The notes beneath the pieces were generated by a model. That model searched no databases. It was not told where the DNA came from and saw nothing but the letters and a program-made list of their open reading frames with translations. Source: Paralvinella palmiformis (Eukaryota; Annelida; Polychaeta; Terebellida; Alvinellidae). From it: DNA of 64,000 nucleotides. Made by a program: the position numbers and the translations under genes. The stretch is taken from contig JAODUP010000095.1 in NCBI GenBank assembly GCA_025642065.1, positions 550,001 through 614,000 on the forward strand, read 5' to 3'. Of this stretch, positions 25,239 to 38,114 are shown piece after piece. The number at the start of each line of letters is the position of its first letter. Position 1 is the stretch's first letter.

Positions 25239-26309
25239 TTATGCAGATGACTGCACCACGTGAGTGGTTGTAATATAATTTAGTTTTAGATCCGGCCAAC
25301 AAGTGCCGTCATTCTCTTGTTTAAATATGATCACTGTCGGAAACAGGAAGTTCAGCAGCCAAAAATCGCTGAACACGGATCGCAGTCTACCGGAAACGGA
25401 AACCGATGATCGAACATTAACGCCATGTTGAATTTCATGCGAAGTTTTCCCGAGAAAAATAACGAAAATGTTCCATGCCAACATAGAAAAGGCCATGAAT
25501 CCAATCCACCATTGTCCATAAACATGGAGCATGGTCAACATATCGCGGAAGGATACACTGCCGAGTAGCCAACGATAGCACGTGAGCGGAAGAAAGTAGT
25601 CCCAGTTATCCCGAGGTTCAAACTTGTTAACCAAGAAATGGACAAGTTCGGAAATGCCCCAGCCACAGCTGAGTGCGATGTAGAAGTTCATGACGACAAA
25701 ATATCGCTGATTGAAATACCCGATACATATCCCGGTAAAGAAACAATGGTGATCCCTCTTTAAGACGCACTGTTTACATATACGGCAGTGGTGTGTCCGA
25801 TATGGCATGGTTAAGTCACAGACGTCGCAGAACTTCGGAGAATCACCAAACGTAGCATCGTTCGCCTCTCTCTTGTTATTCATCAATCGAAGAGAACTAT
25901 TGTTTATCTTGTTTGACCTGTCGATCTGATTAGGTCGATCTTTACTCTTTTTCAAAAACGAATCGTAAAATCGTACACAGAAGAAGTTGGTCGATATTTG
26001 GCAGAATATAAAACAGGCTGCGACCTTCAGATAATAACGACTCATCGGATCCCAGTCGGAATATCTTTCCGGTATGGTGTAGTTTAACATCAAATAAAGT
26101 CCCGATATGCTCATAAACCAAAAGTAGGCCATCGATAACAGGTGGGAATAGCCGCTAGAAATGGGATCGTAATAGGATTCTCTATAGGCGCCAGTCAGCT
26201 TCTCCCATAATCCTTTGCGTGGTGATGTTTTCTTGAATGCGCTTGCTTTCCATTCCGGTTCATCATGGATATATATTTGTGTATATCTACGGGGCTTTTC
26301 GATGTCCAT
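25239..26309 (-). CDS. DHHC-type palmitoyltransferase B (ZDHHC22-like)
   Basis: Protein of 356 residues, colinear with palmitoyltransferase A from the shared LWEKL start (residues 34-38) to the C-terminal hydrophobic end. Four membrane segments are at about 53-78, 92-114, 201-222 and 256-287. The cysteine-rich domain has C161-x2-C164, H174-C175-x2-C178, C181 and catalytic D186-H187-H188-C189, followed by FFTGIC. The TTxE-like element is T289-S290-H291-E292. It diverges from A mostly in the N-terminus and the loop at 120-157. Role: S-palmitoylation of membrane-associated proteins. The ATG at 26309 is preceded by a good acceptor (TTTTCAG, exon from 26342), so the 5' UTR is spliced although the coding region has no intron. 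Confidence 0.9.
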   Translation of the reverse strand: MDIEKPRRYTQIYIHDEPEWKASAFKKTSPRKGLWEKLTGAYRESYYDPISSGYSHLLSMAYFWFMSISGLYLMLNYTIPERYSDWDPMSRYYLKVAACFIFCQISTNFFCVRFYDSFLKKSKDRPNQIDRSNKINNSSLRLMNNKREANDATFGDSPKFCDVCDLTMPYRTHHCRICKQCVLKRDHHCFFTGICIGYFNQRYFVVMNFYIALSCGWGISELVHFLVNKFEPRDNWDYFLPLTCYRWLLGSVSFRDMLTMLHVYGQWWIGFMAFSMLAWNIFVIFLGKTSHEIQHGVNVRSSVSVSGRLRSVFSDFWLLNFLFPTVIIFKQENDGTCWPDLKLNYITTTHVVQSSA

Positions 26310-26342
26310 TTTATCAATAACTTATTCTCTTGTTGTTGATGC
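26310..26342 (-). other. 5' UTR part of palmitoyltransferase B coding exon
   Basis: Lies between a CCTTTTCAG acceptor and the ATG. Two strong minus-strand donors upstream, CATAAG|GTAAGC (exon end 27417) and CACAG|GTAAGAAG (about 27780), are candidates for the non-coding first exon. Confidence 0.4.
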
Positions 26343-27892
26343 CTGAAAAGGACAGAAACAAACTTTATTAGCCATGAAATACCTATAACAGTAAAAGCCA
26401 CAATTATTCTCTTTTAATCCAGTAATTTCCCAATAGGCCTTTTTTATACTCACTGGGCTATGGAGTATTACACCTGTACCCCCTTCACGTATATAAAACT
26501 AAAATACAACAAGTTTTCTACTCCTCGAGAAACGGATCATGTTATTAGATTGTACAGTTTGTCTGCACTTTAGAGGCAAAATTGTTAGTCCGACACGGAT
26601 GATGCACTGATGGACACTTACATCTTGCAACACAATTAACATAAAATATTAAGACAGTTGTATATAGACGGGGATAATTGCAAATATGAAAACAAACCAC
26701 AATTAGCAGCATTACCAAATGTGGCACAACTTTAAATAAATTATTTGTAAATGTTCATCCTAGTCTAAAATATATAATTTCTTAGTAAAGCTGTAAATAA
26801 TATTAATTCTAACCATTTTATATTTTTAATCTGTTAGAACTATAATTCTCTTCGACGCTAAATACATAACAATACGTGGATATTTTAATTGGATGTAAGT
26901 ACGCAGAAATTCATATCCCGAACAGCAATTCTCTGCCATATAAGACATCCTCGTAAATATTTGGTTGTGTACTGACGTTATCAACATGTGTGAATTTCTA
27001 TATAGTTTTTCTGAGGATAGGTGCATATTCTGTTGCATACTTAATTAGTCACACATTGTGGCCAGTTCAAAATGATCTGTGTAAATACCGACTTTCTGCC
27101 GACAAAACACGTATTTTATGTATAACTTGATCGATATAAATGCGAGAAAGCGAATGAATCATCGTTTATGAGATTGTTATCTCCTCGTGTGTAGGATCAT
27201 ATAGATCACCTTTGATTTGATATATATATATAATTACACCATCCAATACGGTATGAATGACAACACATCACAGTTATAATTGTTGACTTAATAGAAATAA
27301 AAATTGTCGGTTGGATAATCTTTGTTTTCTGATAATTGAAGAGATCGATCCGAAGATCTATTAACCATATTCTACAATCTATTACGTAAACTACACGTAT
27401 CTCTAAAACGGCTTACCTTATGTGTTGGTGTATCAAAATGTCGTCTGTACACACAACATAGACATCTTTTCTTTTACATCAGAAGTGGACCAGAAAGTGG
27501 ATAAAGAACATGTTATATCAGTATGTTCACTCAATTATTTGTATCGAAGCAGTTGTATATTTGTATACAGTCTTAAGGTGATCTAGCAACTAATACAAAC
27601 TATTTGGCCGTATTTATTTATCAGTTAATGTTATAACGGTTTCTGCAACACGTAAAAACGTGTTTTGTCATGCAACAATTGTATTTGATTGATCAATTAT
27701 ACTTAAAGAGCTTTAATACCTGGCGCTTATGTAACAGAAATTGTCAAAGCTTGTCTGCCTTTGCATATCGACTTCTTACCTGTGAAATGATAGGTGTTCT
27801 TGTTGCCTGAATGTGAAAATATGAGATAAATAAACACGCACACACGTGCATGTACACACACGCGCGCGAGCGCGCGTGCATACACACACGGA

Positions 27893-27938
<46 letters not shown>

Positions 27939-28500
27939 GCTGTTTGTTTGTTTGTAAGTTTTACATATATATTTTATTACGTATAGGATGGATAGAAATA
28001 TTATAAATAGAATTCTTGTATATAGATATATTTGTATATATTTTAAATATCAGGGGAAAAAAACAGTATACGTATACAAATAGGAAGAAGACCCTCTCAC
28101 TAGCGTATATTAAAGTGTTAAATACACATAATATTGGCACTTTTATTTATATTCTGCATCAATGATGTGTAAACGAATGCTTATTCATCAAATTGATGAA
28201 TATATTCCATTTATTTTGACGAATTACTTAACGAAGATTTTACAAATTTAGTTATGTAGCTACTTTGATATTGTTTTTTCACATATCCACCCCTGCTGTC
28301 TTATGGTTTAATGTGAAGTGGATTTACCTTAATGACCAGCTATATCTGACGATAACTTAGGTTATATTCGTGCTGCTGAAGTTATCACAGTTTTGCTATG
28401 ATTAGAGTGAATTGTATTAAAGTAATTTATTATTATTTACTAATCATATTATTATATATCTTGTCTTATATTGGCTGCAATAGACCACTCTCAATATTTA
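26343..28500. other. Putative 5' UTR intron and upstream region
   Basis: No coding stretch was supported. It includes a CA/CG/TA/GTT compound microsatellite at 27836-27945. The short minus-strand open frames at 26545 and 26826 have no family resemblance. Confidence 0.4.
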
Positions 28501-28649
28501 TGCATACTGGGATATCCCGATCCAGAACGAGTCTGAGGGGACATCAAGGGGAATTCAAAACATAGCGGCTATGGTAACGGCCACGGTATACACTGTATGA
28601 CCAGTAACCCAGAGCACATCTATGCATGTATCCTATAATGTCAGTGAAT

Positions 28650-28784
28650 ATGGCTTCATCAGGTGGCACACACAAACACTGTTGCGTTCCAAAATATCTA
28701 AATGATTCACGAACAACATCAGGCATACAGTTTCATCGGCTACCTGAGAATAAAACCATAAGAAAAGCCTGGATTGTTAAGATT
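28650..28784 (+). CDS. Orphan THAP-domain exon
   Basis: The ATG (in the context AATATGGCTTC) opens a frame with the N-terminal half of a THAP zinc-binding domain: CCVPKYLNDS, then FHRLPENKTIRKAWIVKI (residues 28-45). It is followed directly by GTAGAG, a plausible phase-0 donor. THAP domains bind DNA and occur in cellular regulators and in P-element/THAP9 transposases. The second zinc ligand, normally a cysteine about five residues after the first, appears to be tyrosine (residue 16), and the exon with the C-x2-H half was not found downstream. It may be a gene with distant exons or a transposase relic; the missing ligand favours a relic. Confidence 0.5.
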
Positions 28785-29429
28785 GTAGAGATCCTGGATA
28801 ATTTTCACGCTATCATGCTATGTATATGTTTTATTTCCTCCAGTTTCCTATGCAGCTTATCTACCATATGCGGGTGTTTATGGCATAATCACGTCAAGTG
28901 CAAGATTTATTAATCACGATCAAGAGAATATAGGCCATTTTTGAAAAAGGGTTTATTGAAATATTCAACAAAACTGCATTTAAATTCTGGAATTATAAAC
29001 AAATAACGATCTCTGTATGTCACTGGACTGGTATTCCGCCATGTTGATACTTCGTGCGAAGCCCCCTCAGCCTCGATCTGGGTGTACTCATGAATATTCA
29101 GTAGGGAATAGTAAGAAAGCTGTATAAGGATTGATCGATACTGTTTTGAAATGAAGCCATTCATTACTAGATTTTCTATCTCTAGTTTTCTTTATTTGGT
29201 AGATATTTTCTATTCTGTGTTAGGTTTATAATAATTGTTGTATTTATACGATTTTGAATAAATAAAATAAATCAACTACTTAGAGGCTAATTAATTAGAC
29301 GTTGATCAGATATATTGCGTATGATAAGACGCTATTGGATTATCTGTAAAAGATTAATTATTTACAGGATGTATTTCAATAAAGAATATATACAAGATAT
29401 TAGAATATTAATAGTTAATTAAAGACTGT
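28785..29429. other. Sequence between THAP exon and MULE relic
   Basis: The open frames at 28910-29164 show no recognisable family. No feature was supported. Confidence 0.4.
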
Positions 29430-29810
29430 TTAGTATCCCAATCGCTCGACCACGTCTGACATTTCCTCTAGAAACTCCATTAGAGAGTAGTTGCTTTGAT
29501 CATATACCTGAGTGGGTCTTTGAATTATTACATCCAAGTTACAGTACTTCCTTTTGAGTGGTTTTAGAGCAGCCCCAAGGCGTGCTCGTCGAAGAGTCAA
29601 CTTTGTATCAGCCTCCTCATCCTTCTGGTATCTCAGCAGAATGTGAATGTTTGAGTGATGCTTCCCGAGAGTTTGGTTTAATTTAGAGTGCCAGTTCCCA
29701 ATATGATTGTTGGTATATGGGTTCTCTGTTGGTACTGGTTCCACATGGTGACTGGAAAATGACCAGACAACAAGGTATTTCAGATTAGCTGCCTGGACAT
29801 TCAGGTTTAG
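29430..29810 (-). mobile_element. MULE-type transposase C-terminal fragment
   Basis: The minus strand reads TNNHIGNWHSKLNQTLGKHH, then an amphipathic region (RYQKDEEADTKLTLRRARLG), KPLKRKYCNLD and a short acidic end before the stop at 29430. This order (NN-x-EGWH-like motif, helix, R-R-K-Y) is the C-terminus of MULE/FLYWCH-associated transposases common in animals. The usual EGWH is GNWH here. The catalytic part is not present upstream, so this is a truncated relic. Confidence 0.65.
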
Positions 29811-30374
29811 TCCTGAAGTTTTTGTCTTTCTTGTAATTATAATCTTTGTATATCATTTTTAAATATTTTTGTTTTGATAATATGAGCCGTGTCTTCCATT
29901 ATTAAAAAAATCATTTAATGACCAAGGTAAAAATCTTAGCCCTTAAATATTATTAGAATTGCTGAATGAACTTTTTGTATCTGTTGATCAAAGGGATTTA
30001 CAATAACATAACTTAGGATTATCAAAATAAACAAACAAAAGGTTAGACTAAAAAAAAAGTTAAACATTAATTAATTAGTGTCACGTGGTGAGTCAAACTG
30101 TGATATTCATATCAGTGAGATAATTGTTTATCAAAACTCAAAAGGTAATTGTATAAACAGTTACATCATTAACGGTACATCAAAAACATTTAGAGTCTAA
30201 AAAACAGATACATGGTACTGGTAATAAACGGTACTAGGGTACACTAAAAGAATATCACGAGTCGCATTTTAATCTAATAGTATTTTCATATAGATCGACC
30301 ATTTATGTGGTCATAGGTCAAGGCTACTTGCAATCACGTTATCAATGTCTGTCTGAAAAATCACGTATATAATG

Positions 30375-30462
30375 TAATAATGTATATTTAATAAAGCGCC
30401 CTTACTATCAGGAGCCATTCAAAGGCGCTCTACAAATAATATGTAATATAATAATACCCCAA
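30375..30462 (+). repeat. Short dispersed repeat (copy 1)
   Basis: An AATAAAGCGCCCTTACTATC start and a GGAGCCATTCAAAGGCGCTC core are matched in reverse complement at 49658-49740 with few differences. Probably a SINE or a LINE 3' end. Confidence 0.7.
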
Positions 30463-30560
30463 ATAATATATCTGTAAAATCTTTTAAGTATTTTGTAAAT
30501 AGATAAAAGTTTCTGCTGATTGTGTTATTTAAAACATACAAACTGAGATAAATAAAATCT

Positions 30561-30650
30561 CTGGATTATATCACATCTGATTACAGTGAACTGGATTATA
30601 TCACATCTGATTACAGTGAACTGGATTATATCACATCTGATTACAGTGAA
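30561..30650 (+). repeat. 30-bp tandem repeat, three units
   Basis: Three essentially identical units starting CTGGATTATATCACATCTGA. Not homologous to the 30-bp array at 47.6 kb. Confidence 0.95.
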
Positions 30651-31065
30651 ATCAAACAAAAAGATGTGGAATTAACAAATTAACTTAGTGAATAACACAC
30701 CCAGATCAAAATGCAAATCGACATATAATATAATTATTAATATTAAATCGTACATGATGAGAATTAATTTGATATTTACTGGATTTGTAGAAGATGATAG
30801 CGAATCTGAACAGGACATACATAATACACTGTCAACTTTATTTCTGACGATATTGAACCTTGATCATAACGGCATTATCATTATAAAATACCACAGAATC
30901 AATTGTAATAAATTTGCCTGAAATTGTCAGGTTCATTTGAGAGAAATTAACGACGTTGTTTTGATCCTTTATTGCGCATGCTCCAGCTCGTCATAATGCG
31001 CTTAGGCCCGGTACAAGTTTGTATAATCATAACGAACGATAAATGTTAACTGCATTATTATTTCG

Positions 31066-31500
31066 TACAAAATCCAGAAAAGGAAATGAGGTTAGAGGTA
31101 TGATAGACTGTTGTACTCCTATCTGATAAGAAGAATATTCTGAAGCCTTTCTAGCATTTTCCACAAAACACCGAGCAGCAGGAGACGTTTAATATAACTA
31201 GTACTGAGAAGGGCCAAGGTTTGGAAGAAGAAAGCACCACTTGTTCAGATGATGATGATGATGATGATTGATGTTTCACGGCCAATTTTGTACACATGGT
31301 AGGCTAAATGGGCCGATTGACCTTCAGATGTAATGAAGCGAAGTCAAAGATGAAACAACCTTCAGATATGCCCACGCCGAGATTCGAACACGGGTCCAAC
31401 ACGACCAAGAAGGCGCCCTTTTATCACTTGTTCAGGGTCGCCTCATCATCAATGCTAAATCATACACTTGAGACACTTTGAGGAATGTTCCAAATTTATC
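31066..31500 (+). mobile_element. LINE ORF1-type relic (copy 2) interrupted by a SINE
   Basis: Homologous to 17990-18225: both contain AAGAAGAATATTCTGAAG and later CGCCTCATCATCAATG or TGCCTCATCATCAATG. The homology is split at 31220/31437 by the SINE described next. Confidence 0.65.
31221..31425 (-). mobile_element. tRNA-headed SINE with target-site duplication
   Basis: On the minus strand a GGCGCC start and B-box-like GTTCGAATC (about 31393-31385) give a tRNA-like head, though the A-box part is shortened. The body is shared with 37893-38075 (ATGCCCACGCCGAGATT and AATGAAGCGAAGTCAAAGAT on plus). The tail is a GATGAT repeat. CACTTGTTCAG flanks both sides (31210-31220 and 31427-31437), a perfect 11-bp target duplication inside the LINE relic. 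Confidence 0.85.
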
Positions 31501-33064
31501 AATAAAAAAAATGACATATAAACACATTCTGTACAGCGGGAGGTTATCTCCATACAGTAAATTCTACACCATGTAATACAACCTCTCAGTTGATATAATC
31601 GCCTATAGCAACAGCAAGCAGAACTTCCAAAGACCATATAGAATGATCTTTGGTACTACTACCATGCTAAGGCCACCTACCTTAACAATCATAACAATGG
31701 GTGTTTTGATGAGTGCGTATGTGTGTGCGCGTGTGTGTGTTTATGTATGTGTTTATGTGTGGGTGCTGTACATAATGTTTGCATTAGTAATTTGTTTAAC
31801 TTTGATAATGGCTTCAATGGTCTAAACTCCAAAGATATATACTGCCACTGTTGATGAACAATTGCAGACTTCAATATTTCGCAGAAAATGGATGCTTTAA
31901 TAATATTATGTGCGACTCTTTAATGAGTTAGCCATAATTTGTCTGACAAGTGATAAAGGTAAATATACAGAATAGTTCCACAGTCAATAATTTAATATTG
32001 TGCTGGGAAGAGATCCGGCGGAAAGCTGATTAATAGATTTGTTCAGAAAGAGTATGTATTCTTACACTGCCTTATGTAGAATCAGCAGTTCTCTCTATAG
32101 TTCTACCTATCCTACTAATTAATGAATCTCGTGTGATATAACAAAATTTTATATTTTGTTATCATTGAAAGTCATCTTTTATTTGCTCCGATTTATTGTT
32201 AGAGGCTCCAATTTGTCAGTTGTTGTCAATTTGATGGTTAGAGTTTGCCAGTCATAGAATTTCTTATCACAGATCCTCATTCCATGTTATATATAAACTA
32301 GTGTGATATAATGTATGCAGCTTATATGTAGTTATACCAAAAATTTCAATAATGAAATGGTCTATTTTAATGATGGTTTATTGAATTAGTTCAAACTATG
32401 GAGTATAAAAAAAGAGATATGATATGCGAAGATAATCAACTACAAATTTGTGAAAAAGTAAACTAGATATGTAGAAATAGTTTCTTGAACACATAAACAA
32501 TTGAGCTAATCTGAATCAGATGAGATTATTAAATAATGCATTTAAAAGCAGATGTGATGTAGTTATTGCTGAAGTTTCACTCCGAGTGCAAAAGCAATTC
32601 ATGTTTGACCTAAATAATTGGCGTAAATCTATTAAAGAACTCAAATACAAAAATAAATAAAATGCATAGGATTCCTTAACTTATGTACAGTGAGAAAAAA
32701 ATAGTGTTATATAATGATTTCTGGTTTCAGAAAGGAAAACACCCTGAAGCATATATAAAAGTTCTATAAAAAGTTTTAAAACTTTCGTTAATGTTTTAAT
32801 GTACATTAATATGCATATATTCATATGTTGGAAGTGTGCTGATTATGGTGTCCTAAAATTTATTATTATTATTAAAGCGAACAGAAAAATAAGGGGGATA
32901 ATAACTCTATGCTGATCAAAATATTTCTACTCATCAACTTAATCAAATACATTGCCATGAATAGTAACTATTTTATGTTTGAACAAACATCTTGCAGCAT
33001 GAAGACTGATCACAGTGACCTTTGACATCATCTGGATTACTATCTGATGTGTTGACCTTATTTT
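31501..33064. other. Intergenic; no gene seen
   Basis: AT-rich with a short GT-rich tract at about 31718-31765. Downstream of the SLC16-like stop codon on the minus strand; no coding feature was supported. Confidence 0.5.
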
Positions 33065-33222
33065 CTATTTTTTTTCTACTTCCATCTCATTGTTATTGCC
33101 TTTACTTCGTCGTCGTGCGATGAAAAGCCACTCAGCAAACAAGAAGACAGCAGAAGACAAGGCACAAGCACCCGTGAAAACAAACGAATAGAAATAAGAA
33201 CCAGAAAGATCCTTGATTAAAC
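33065..33222 (-). CDS. SLC16-like transporter, coding exon 4
   Basis: GATGCAG acceptor; completes Gly480 and encodes the last membrane helix (SGSYFYSFVFTGACALSSAV) and the tail ending in a lysine pair before TAG (33067-33065). Confidence 0.88.
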
Positions 33223-34092
33223 CTGCATCAAAATAGAAGAAAAAAAGGAATTGTTGTTAGTCGGATCAAGTTTTTGAAAGATGGCAGTGACACGAAGACT
33301 GGAAAATACTAACCCAAGAAAGGTTCACAGCAAAAAATCATATAAATAATAAAAACTATCCTTCTTTTCATTTTTAATTTCATACAAGATTTTCTTAAAT
33401 TAAGAAAACATTTAAATTTTTTGTTATTCCTAAATATCTTTTATAACAAATATTATAAGTAACTTTCAACTGGAGTGAAAAATGTCATTATAACCTAACA
33501 TCTTGCTGATGACAAAAATTCATACCATTACAATTACTTTTTTACAATTAGACTAAGCTGCTGAAATTGACGACATTTTATCTTGTCAAATTCATATACT
33601 GCAATGCATATATCTTTCAAATAAGAAGAAATTTCATTTTTTTGGAATAATAATATCTTAATTACATAATAAATTTTTATTATTATGAGACTTTATATTT
33701 TAATAAATATATATATACATGTGTGTGTGTGTGTGCGTGTGCGTGCGTAAAAACATAGGCAAAAGCTAATCAAATCTCTTAAAGTTATTTAGGCGGGACC
33801 AATATTATTTCCATTTCAGTAACAATATCCCAGATATTGTTGTTGTTGTTGCTGTTCAAGATTAATTGAGCTATACTCAGCTGTCACTATTAATTATTTG
33901 TTGTGCAGAATCATGTTACACGGCTAACTGGCAGCTGATTTATAACATACATACTTTAGAATGTATCAGAAAACCAGATAATGTAGACATAATATACATT
34001 TCTCTGATACACTGACTTCTTCAAAACATATATAGAGAATAAAGTGTTAAAATTTGATAATTAGACACAAACACACACACACACACGCGCAT

Positions 34093-34128
<36 letters not shown>

Positions 34129-36995
34129 CACAATAAAAGTTGGTTATAACGAAATTCAAGGGGACTGGGAATTCATTTCGTTATAATTAATGGTACTTCG
34201 AATATCCCAGTTTTGAAATCTAGGTTCCATGTATGTATCAGATATTAGTTACCGACGGATGAGTGAGTTTGAGTCCTAAATTTCACATTTTATCATCAAG
34301 AACTTGCAACTTTGGGTCAATAGATACTGGTTTACGTTTGCTAGCCATTGCGATGTTTGATTACTGATAAGCGAAATATTTATACGAGGATTGCAGAGAA
34401 ACCAAAGATTACTGATAGAAAATTGTCTCTAAAGTTACAGATTGGCAAGCCAATCCCAAGTTGGCACCCTTCGAAGTGATAGGAGTCAAACTCGACTCAC
34501 CATCTACTCGAATCCTAATGTAACAATAGGATGGCATGATTCTGTTGTCAAAACAATGCTATTAAATTTGATTGTCATTTTTCTATTGGTTGTTGCATTT
34601 ACGATTGCAATAATAGTTGGACTAACTGACAATCGTATTTGGTTATAACCAGCTTGATTTATATTGATTTAATGCTGCTGGTACCGAAAATTCGCTTCGA
34701 ATGAAGACGGTTTTCGTTGTATAAATTTCGTTATATCCGAGTTTCTTTACTATGGAAGTGAATGGACACTTGGGTGGACCAGCTAATCAATTCGAATTAA
34801 GCTACTATTTCGTTATATCCTAGTTATTTATAACCAACTTTTACTGTACATACATAAATACACACATACACACATACCGAGAGAGAAAGAGAGAGAGAGA
34901 GAGAGATTTGACGACAACATCTGAATGGTTATTACCAACCTGCCAGAGCAGGACCAATCAGGATCCCCATTCCCTGGACAAAGATCGTCAGCCCAAAGGA
35001 ACTGGAGAGGTTCTCGACTCCCATCAGATCGGCACAGATCACAGCACGCTGACTACAGACGACACCCGTAAACAATCCATGAATGATACAAGCAGCAAGA
35101 AACATGGCGTAATGTCGAGATCCGGCCACCATAAAGTGTGTTAGCCCCGACACTAATATGGCGACATCGTAATGATGACGTCGATGGGGCTTCACCATAG
35201 GAATGTTGAAAAGGAATCCAGACAAGACACGGCCAATCATATCACAGATCCCGATCACGGAGGCCAGCCAGACCGACTTCTGGTAAGATACGCCTTGATT
35301 TTTGGCGTAGGCGGGTACCAGCATCTGACCGGATATGTAGGAGAGCGTGACTAAGCCCAGAGATAGTACATATAGGATAAAAGTCGGATTCTTAAACAAT
35401 CGCAGGTCGAGATATTTGTGAAATTCTGACAAATCAAAGCAAGGTTTCTTAGTTTTCTTAGATTCGTCAGGTGAAGGTGTCTTATCTACGGCATCCGAAT
35501 GATCAGCTGTTACATCCCTCTCTCCACTGTTCAGTTTCTCCTGCTTCTCTTCCGCGATGGCGTGATCTAAGATTGCTTCGCCGGATTTATCCTTTGAGAT
35601 GCGATCCTGGTTAGAATGAGCAGGAAGCGGCCTATATAAAGCCCCACTGACTATATTGTTAAACATCATGGCACCCGTCACTAACATAGCACCAAAGAAT
35701 CCATAACGATTGAATAAAAACTGCATCACTGGAGGAAAACAAAACACCCCGAATCCGGAGCCAGCTGTAGCAAAACCCATAGCAATCGATCTGTACTTGT
35801 CAAAATATTGTCCTACAATGACCACACCAGGAGCATAAGCCAGGGCACTTCCCATGCCTGTAGAAAACACAAATAAAACAAGATCAACATTTTTATTAGA
35901 AATATAAAACCATTATCTAGAGTTGGTTTCGATTGATAGTTTCATGTTAAAATTATGTCGAATACAAAATTATAATACATTTATATATTTGATACGTTTA
36001 TGATAAATAGATAATGAATTGTAACAGATTAATTATGTTTTCATTACTATTAGAATTACATTTATACAAATAATCAATTACAGCTAAAACATTTACATAT
36101 AGAAAATTATTTCATTTATATTGAACTATAATTAAATTGTGATTGCAATAATTTACAAAATTACGAAAACTGATTCTTGTTAGATTCATTCTCAAGCTAA
36201 TAACTAATCTTTGTATAATTCAGCTTTTTATGGGTAAACTCCAGATAACTGATATATTAGGCGCTGTAATAATATGTAATAATATGCAAAAATATGTAAC
36301 ACAGTGAAAATCCGTTAATCCGGACATCTAGCAAATCCATCTTCTGACACCTTGTGACGAATTTAGCTCCATTATAAATAACTCTTTAATCCGTTCCGCT
36401 TTCCGACTCCGACACTTCATTTCGACAACAGAATATGACTTTTCAATGTAAAATGACCTCGATAATCCGACAACACAAAAATGTTGCCAAATATTTCCAC
36501 TGGTTCAGTTATGCAAGAGACACAGACATGTTGTTAGTAATGGTTAATTAACCCGCCCACACGCGATAATTGCTATATCGTAACCAATTATAATCGTCCT
36601 TGACCACACACACACACACACACACACTGATACACGATGCTTTCATTGCCTGTGGCTATCTAATAGCCTATCATAATCATTCATGCCTAATTGCAAACAG
36701 AAATGTGAGATCTTTCCAATGAGAAGATCATGAGTTAATCTGATAGACTAAGTAACACGAGTATTTCTTTATAATGTCTGTAATTAACAAACATCAAACA
36801 TTCTGGCCATTTATTGTGTCATAATTGTTGAAAATAAATAAACACACCACGAAATTATAATGGATGTTGCGTATTATTTTTGTTATAAACAACGGCATGT
36901 CTAAAAATGTGTAACACAGACTACCGGTATATCACGGACTCGATATTCCGACATTCACGTTTATCTGACATATTATCATGTGACAAACTTTGTCG

Positions 36996-37038
<43 letters not shown>

Positions 37039-38079
37039 CATGTTTATATAGTGCCAAAACCAGGTAACCTTGTTCTGAGGCGCTGTACAATATTATTATT
37101 CCCGACTCAGATCTGCTTCAATCCAGCACCCACCTCAACTCCCAACTGAGCATACAACGCATGCTGGCAGTTAAGACGCAGAACGTTACTCAAACACATA
37201 GCCATCAAGTTCTATTTGGTTATCATTTCTTCTTTTTTTGATGAGTGAACCAGTCGCCACACGAAGGCATTGCAGATCCTAGATCCTCGAACCCGCAACC
37301 CTTTGGCTACGAGTCGTACGCTCTAACTAACTGCGCCATTATTGCAAATTACAGCTAAACGTTAATAAAATCAGATATTTATAGTGTCCTCTTGTAATCA
37401 TTAATTAGTACTAACTGTTGTCATTGTCCTTCATCGGTTGCATGTAGACTATCAACATCGGCGGCACACTCTACTCTAAGGTTGTTATATCAAACGTCTG
37501 AAGCCAGTGACGTAAGATGTATTGTCATTGGGTGATGCTTGTACTGGTTAAGCTAAGCATTTCATTATGTTAATGAATTATATATGGTAATATATGGGTT
37601 ATTGTTATTAACATCTTATTGCTATTTTCAAGCATTATTAATTATGATCGATGTCCGCAATTAAAGGGTTTATAATCAGGTTCCTTCCCCCCCCCCTCAT
37701 TCTGTAAGCATAGACTATCTGTCGTATTATGATAGATTAGAACTAGAATTAGTCAGAAGTGAATCCGGTAGCCTCGATGACTTTGCCTAAAGTCGTGAAC
37801 TTTTAATTCAGTTTTATATTATAATTCACAGAGCCAGAACAGTTGGGATAGGCAAGTTGACCAGTCAATTATAATGTCAACTTGGATCAGATGATGATGT
37901 TTTACGGCCACTTTTGTGCATATGGTAGGCTAAGATGGGCCGAAAGACCTCCAAGGGTAATGAAGCGAAGTCAAAGATGAAACAACCTTCAGATATGCCC
38001 ACGCCGAGATTGGAACACGGGTGGTAGTGATCTGTGATCCAACACACTACCGCTAGACCATGGAGGCGCCCCTTCAAAG

Positions 38080-38114
<35 letters not shown>

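Noticed and set aside
34908..35354. Plus-strand frames over SLC16-like exon 3
   Set aside because: Antisense shadows of the transporter exon.
37270..37345. Functional tRNA gene on the minus strand
   Set aside because: Good A and B boxes, but no fully paired acceptor stem could be drawn and a SINE body follows.
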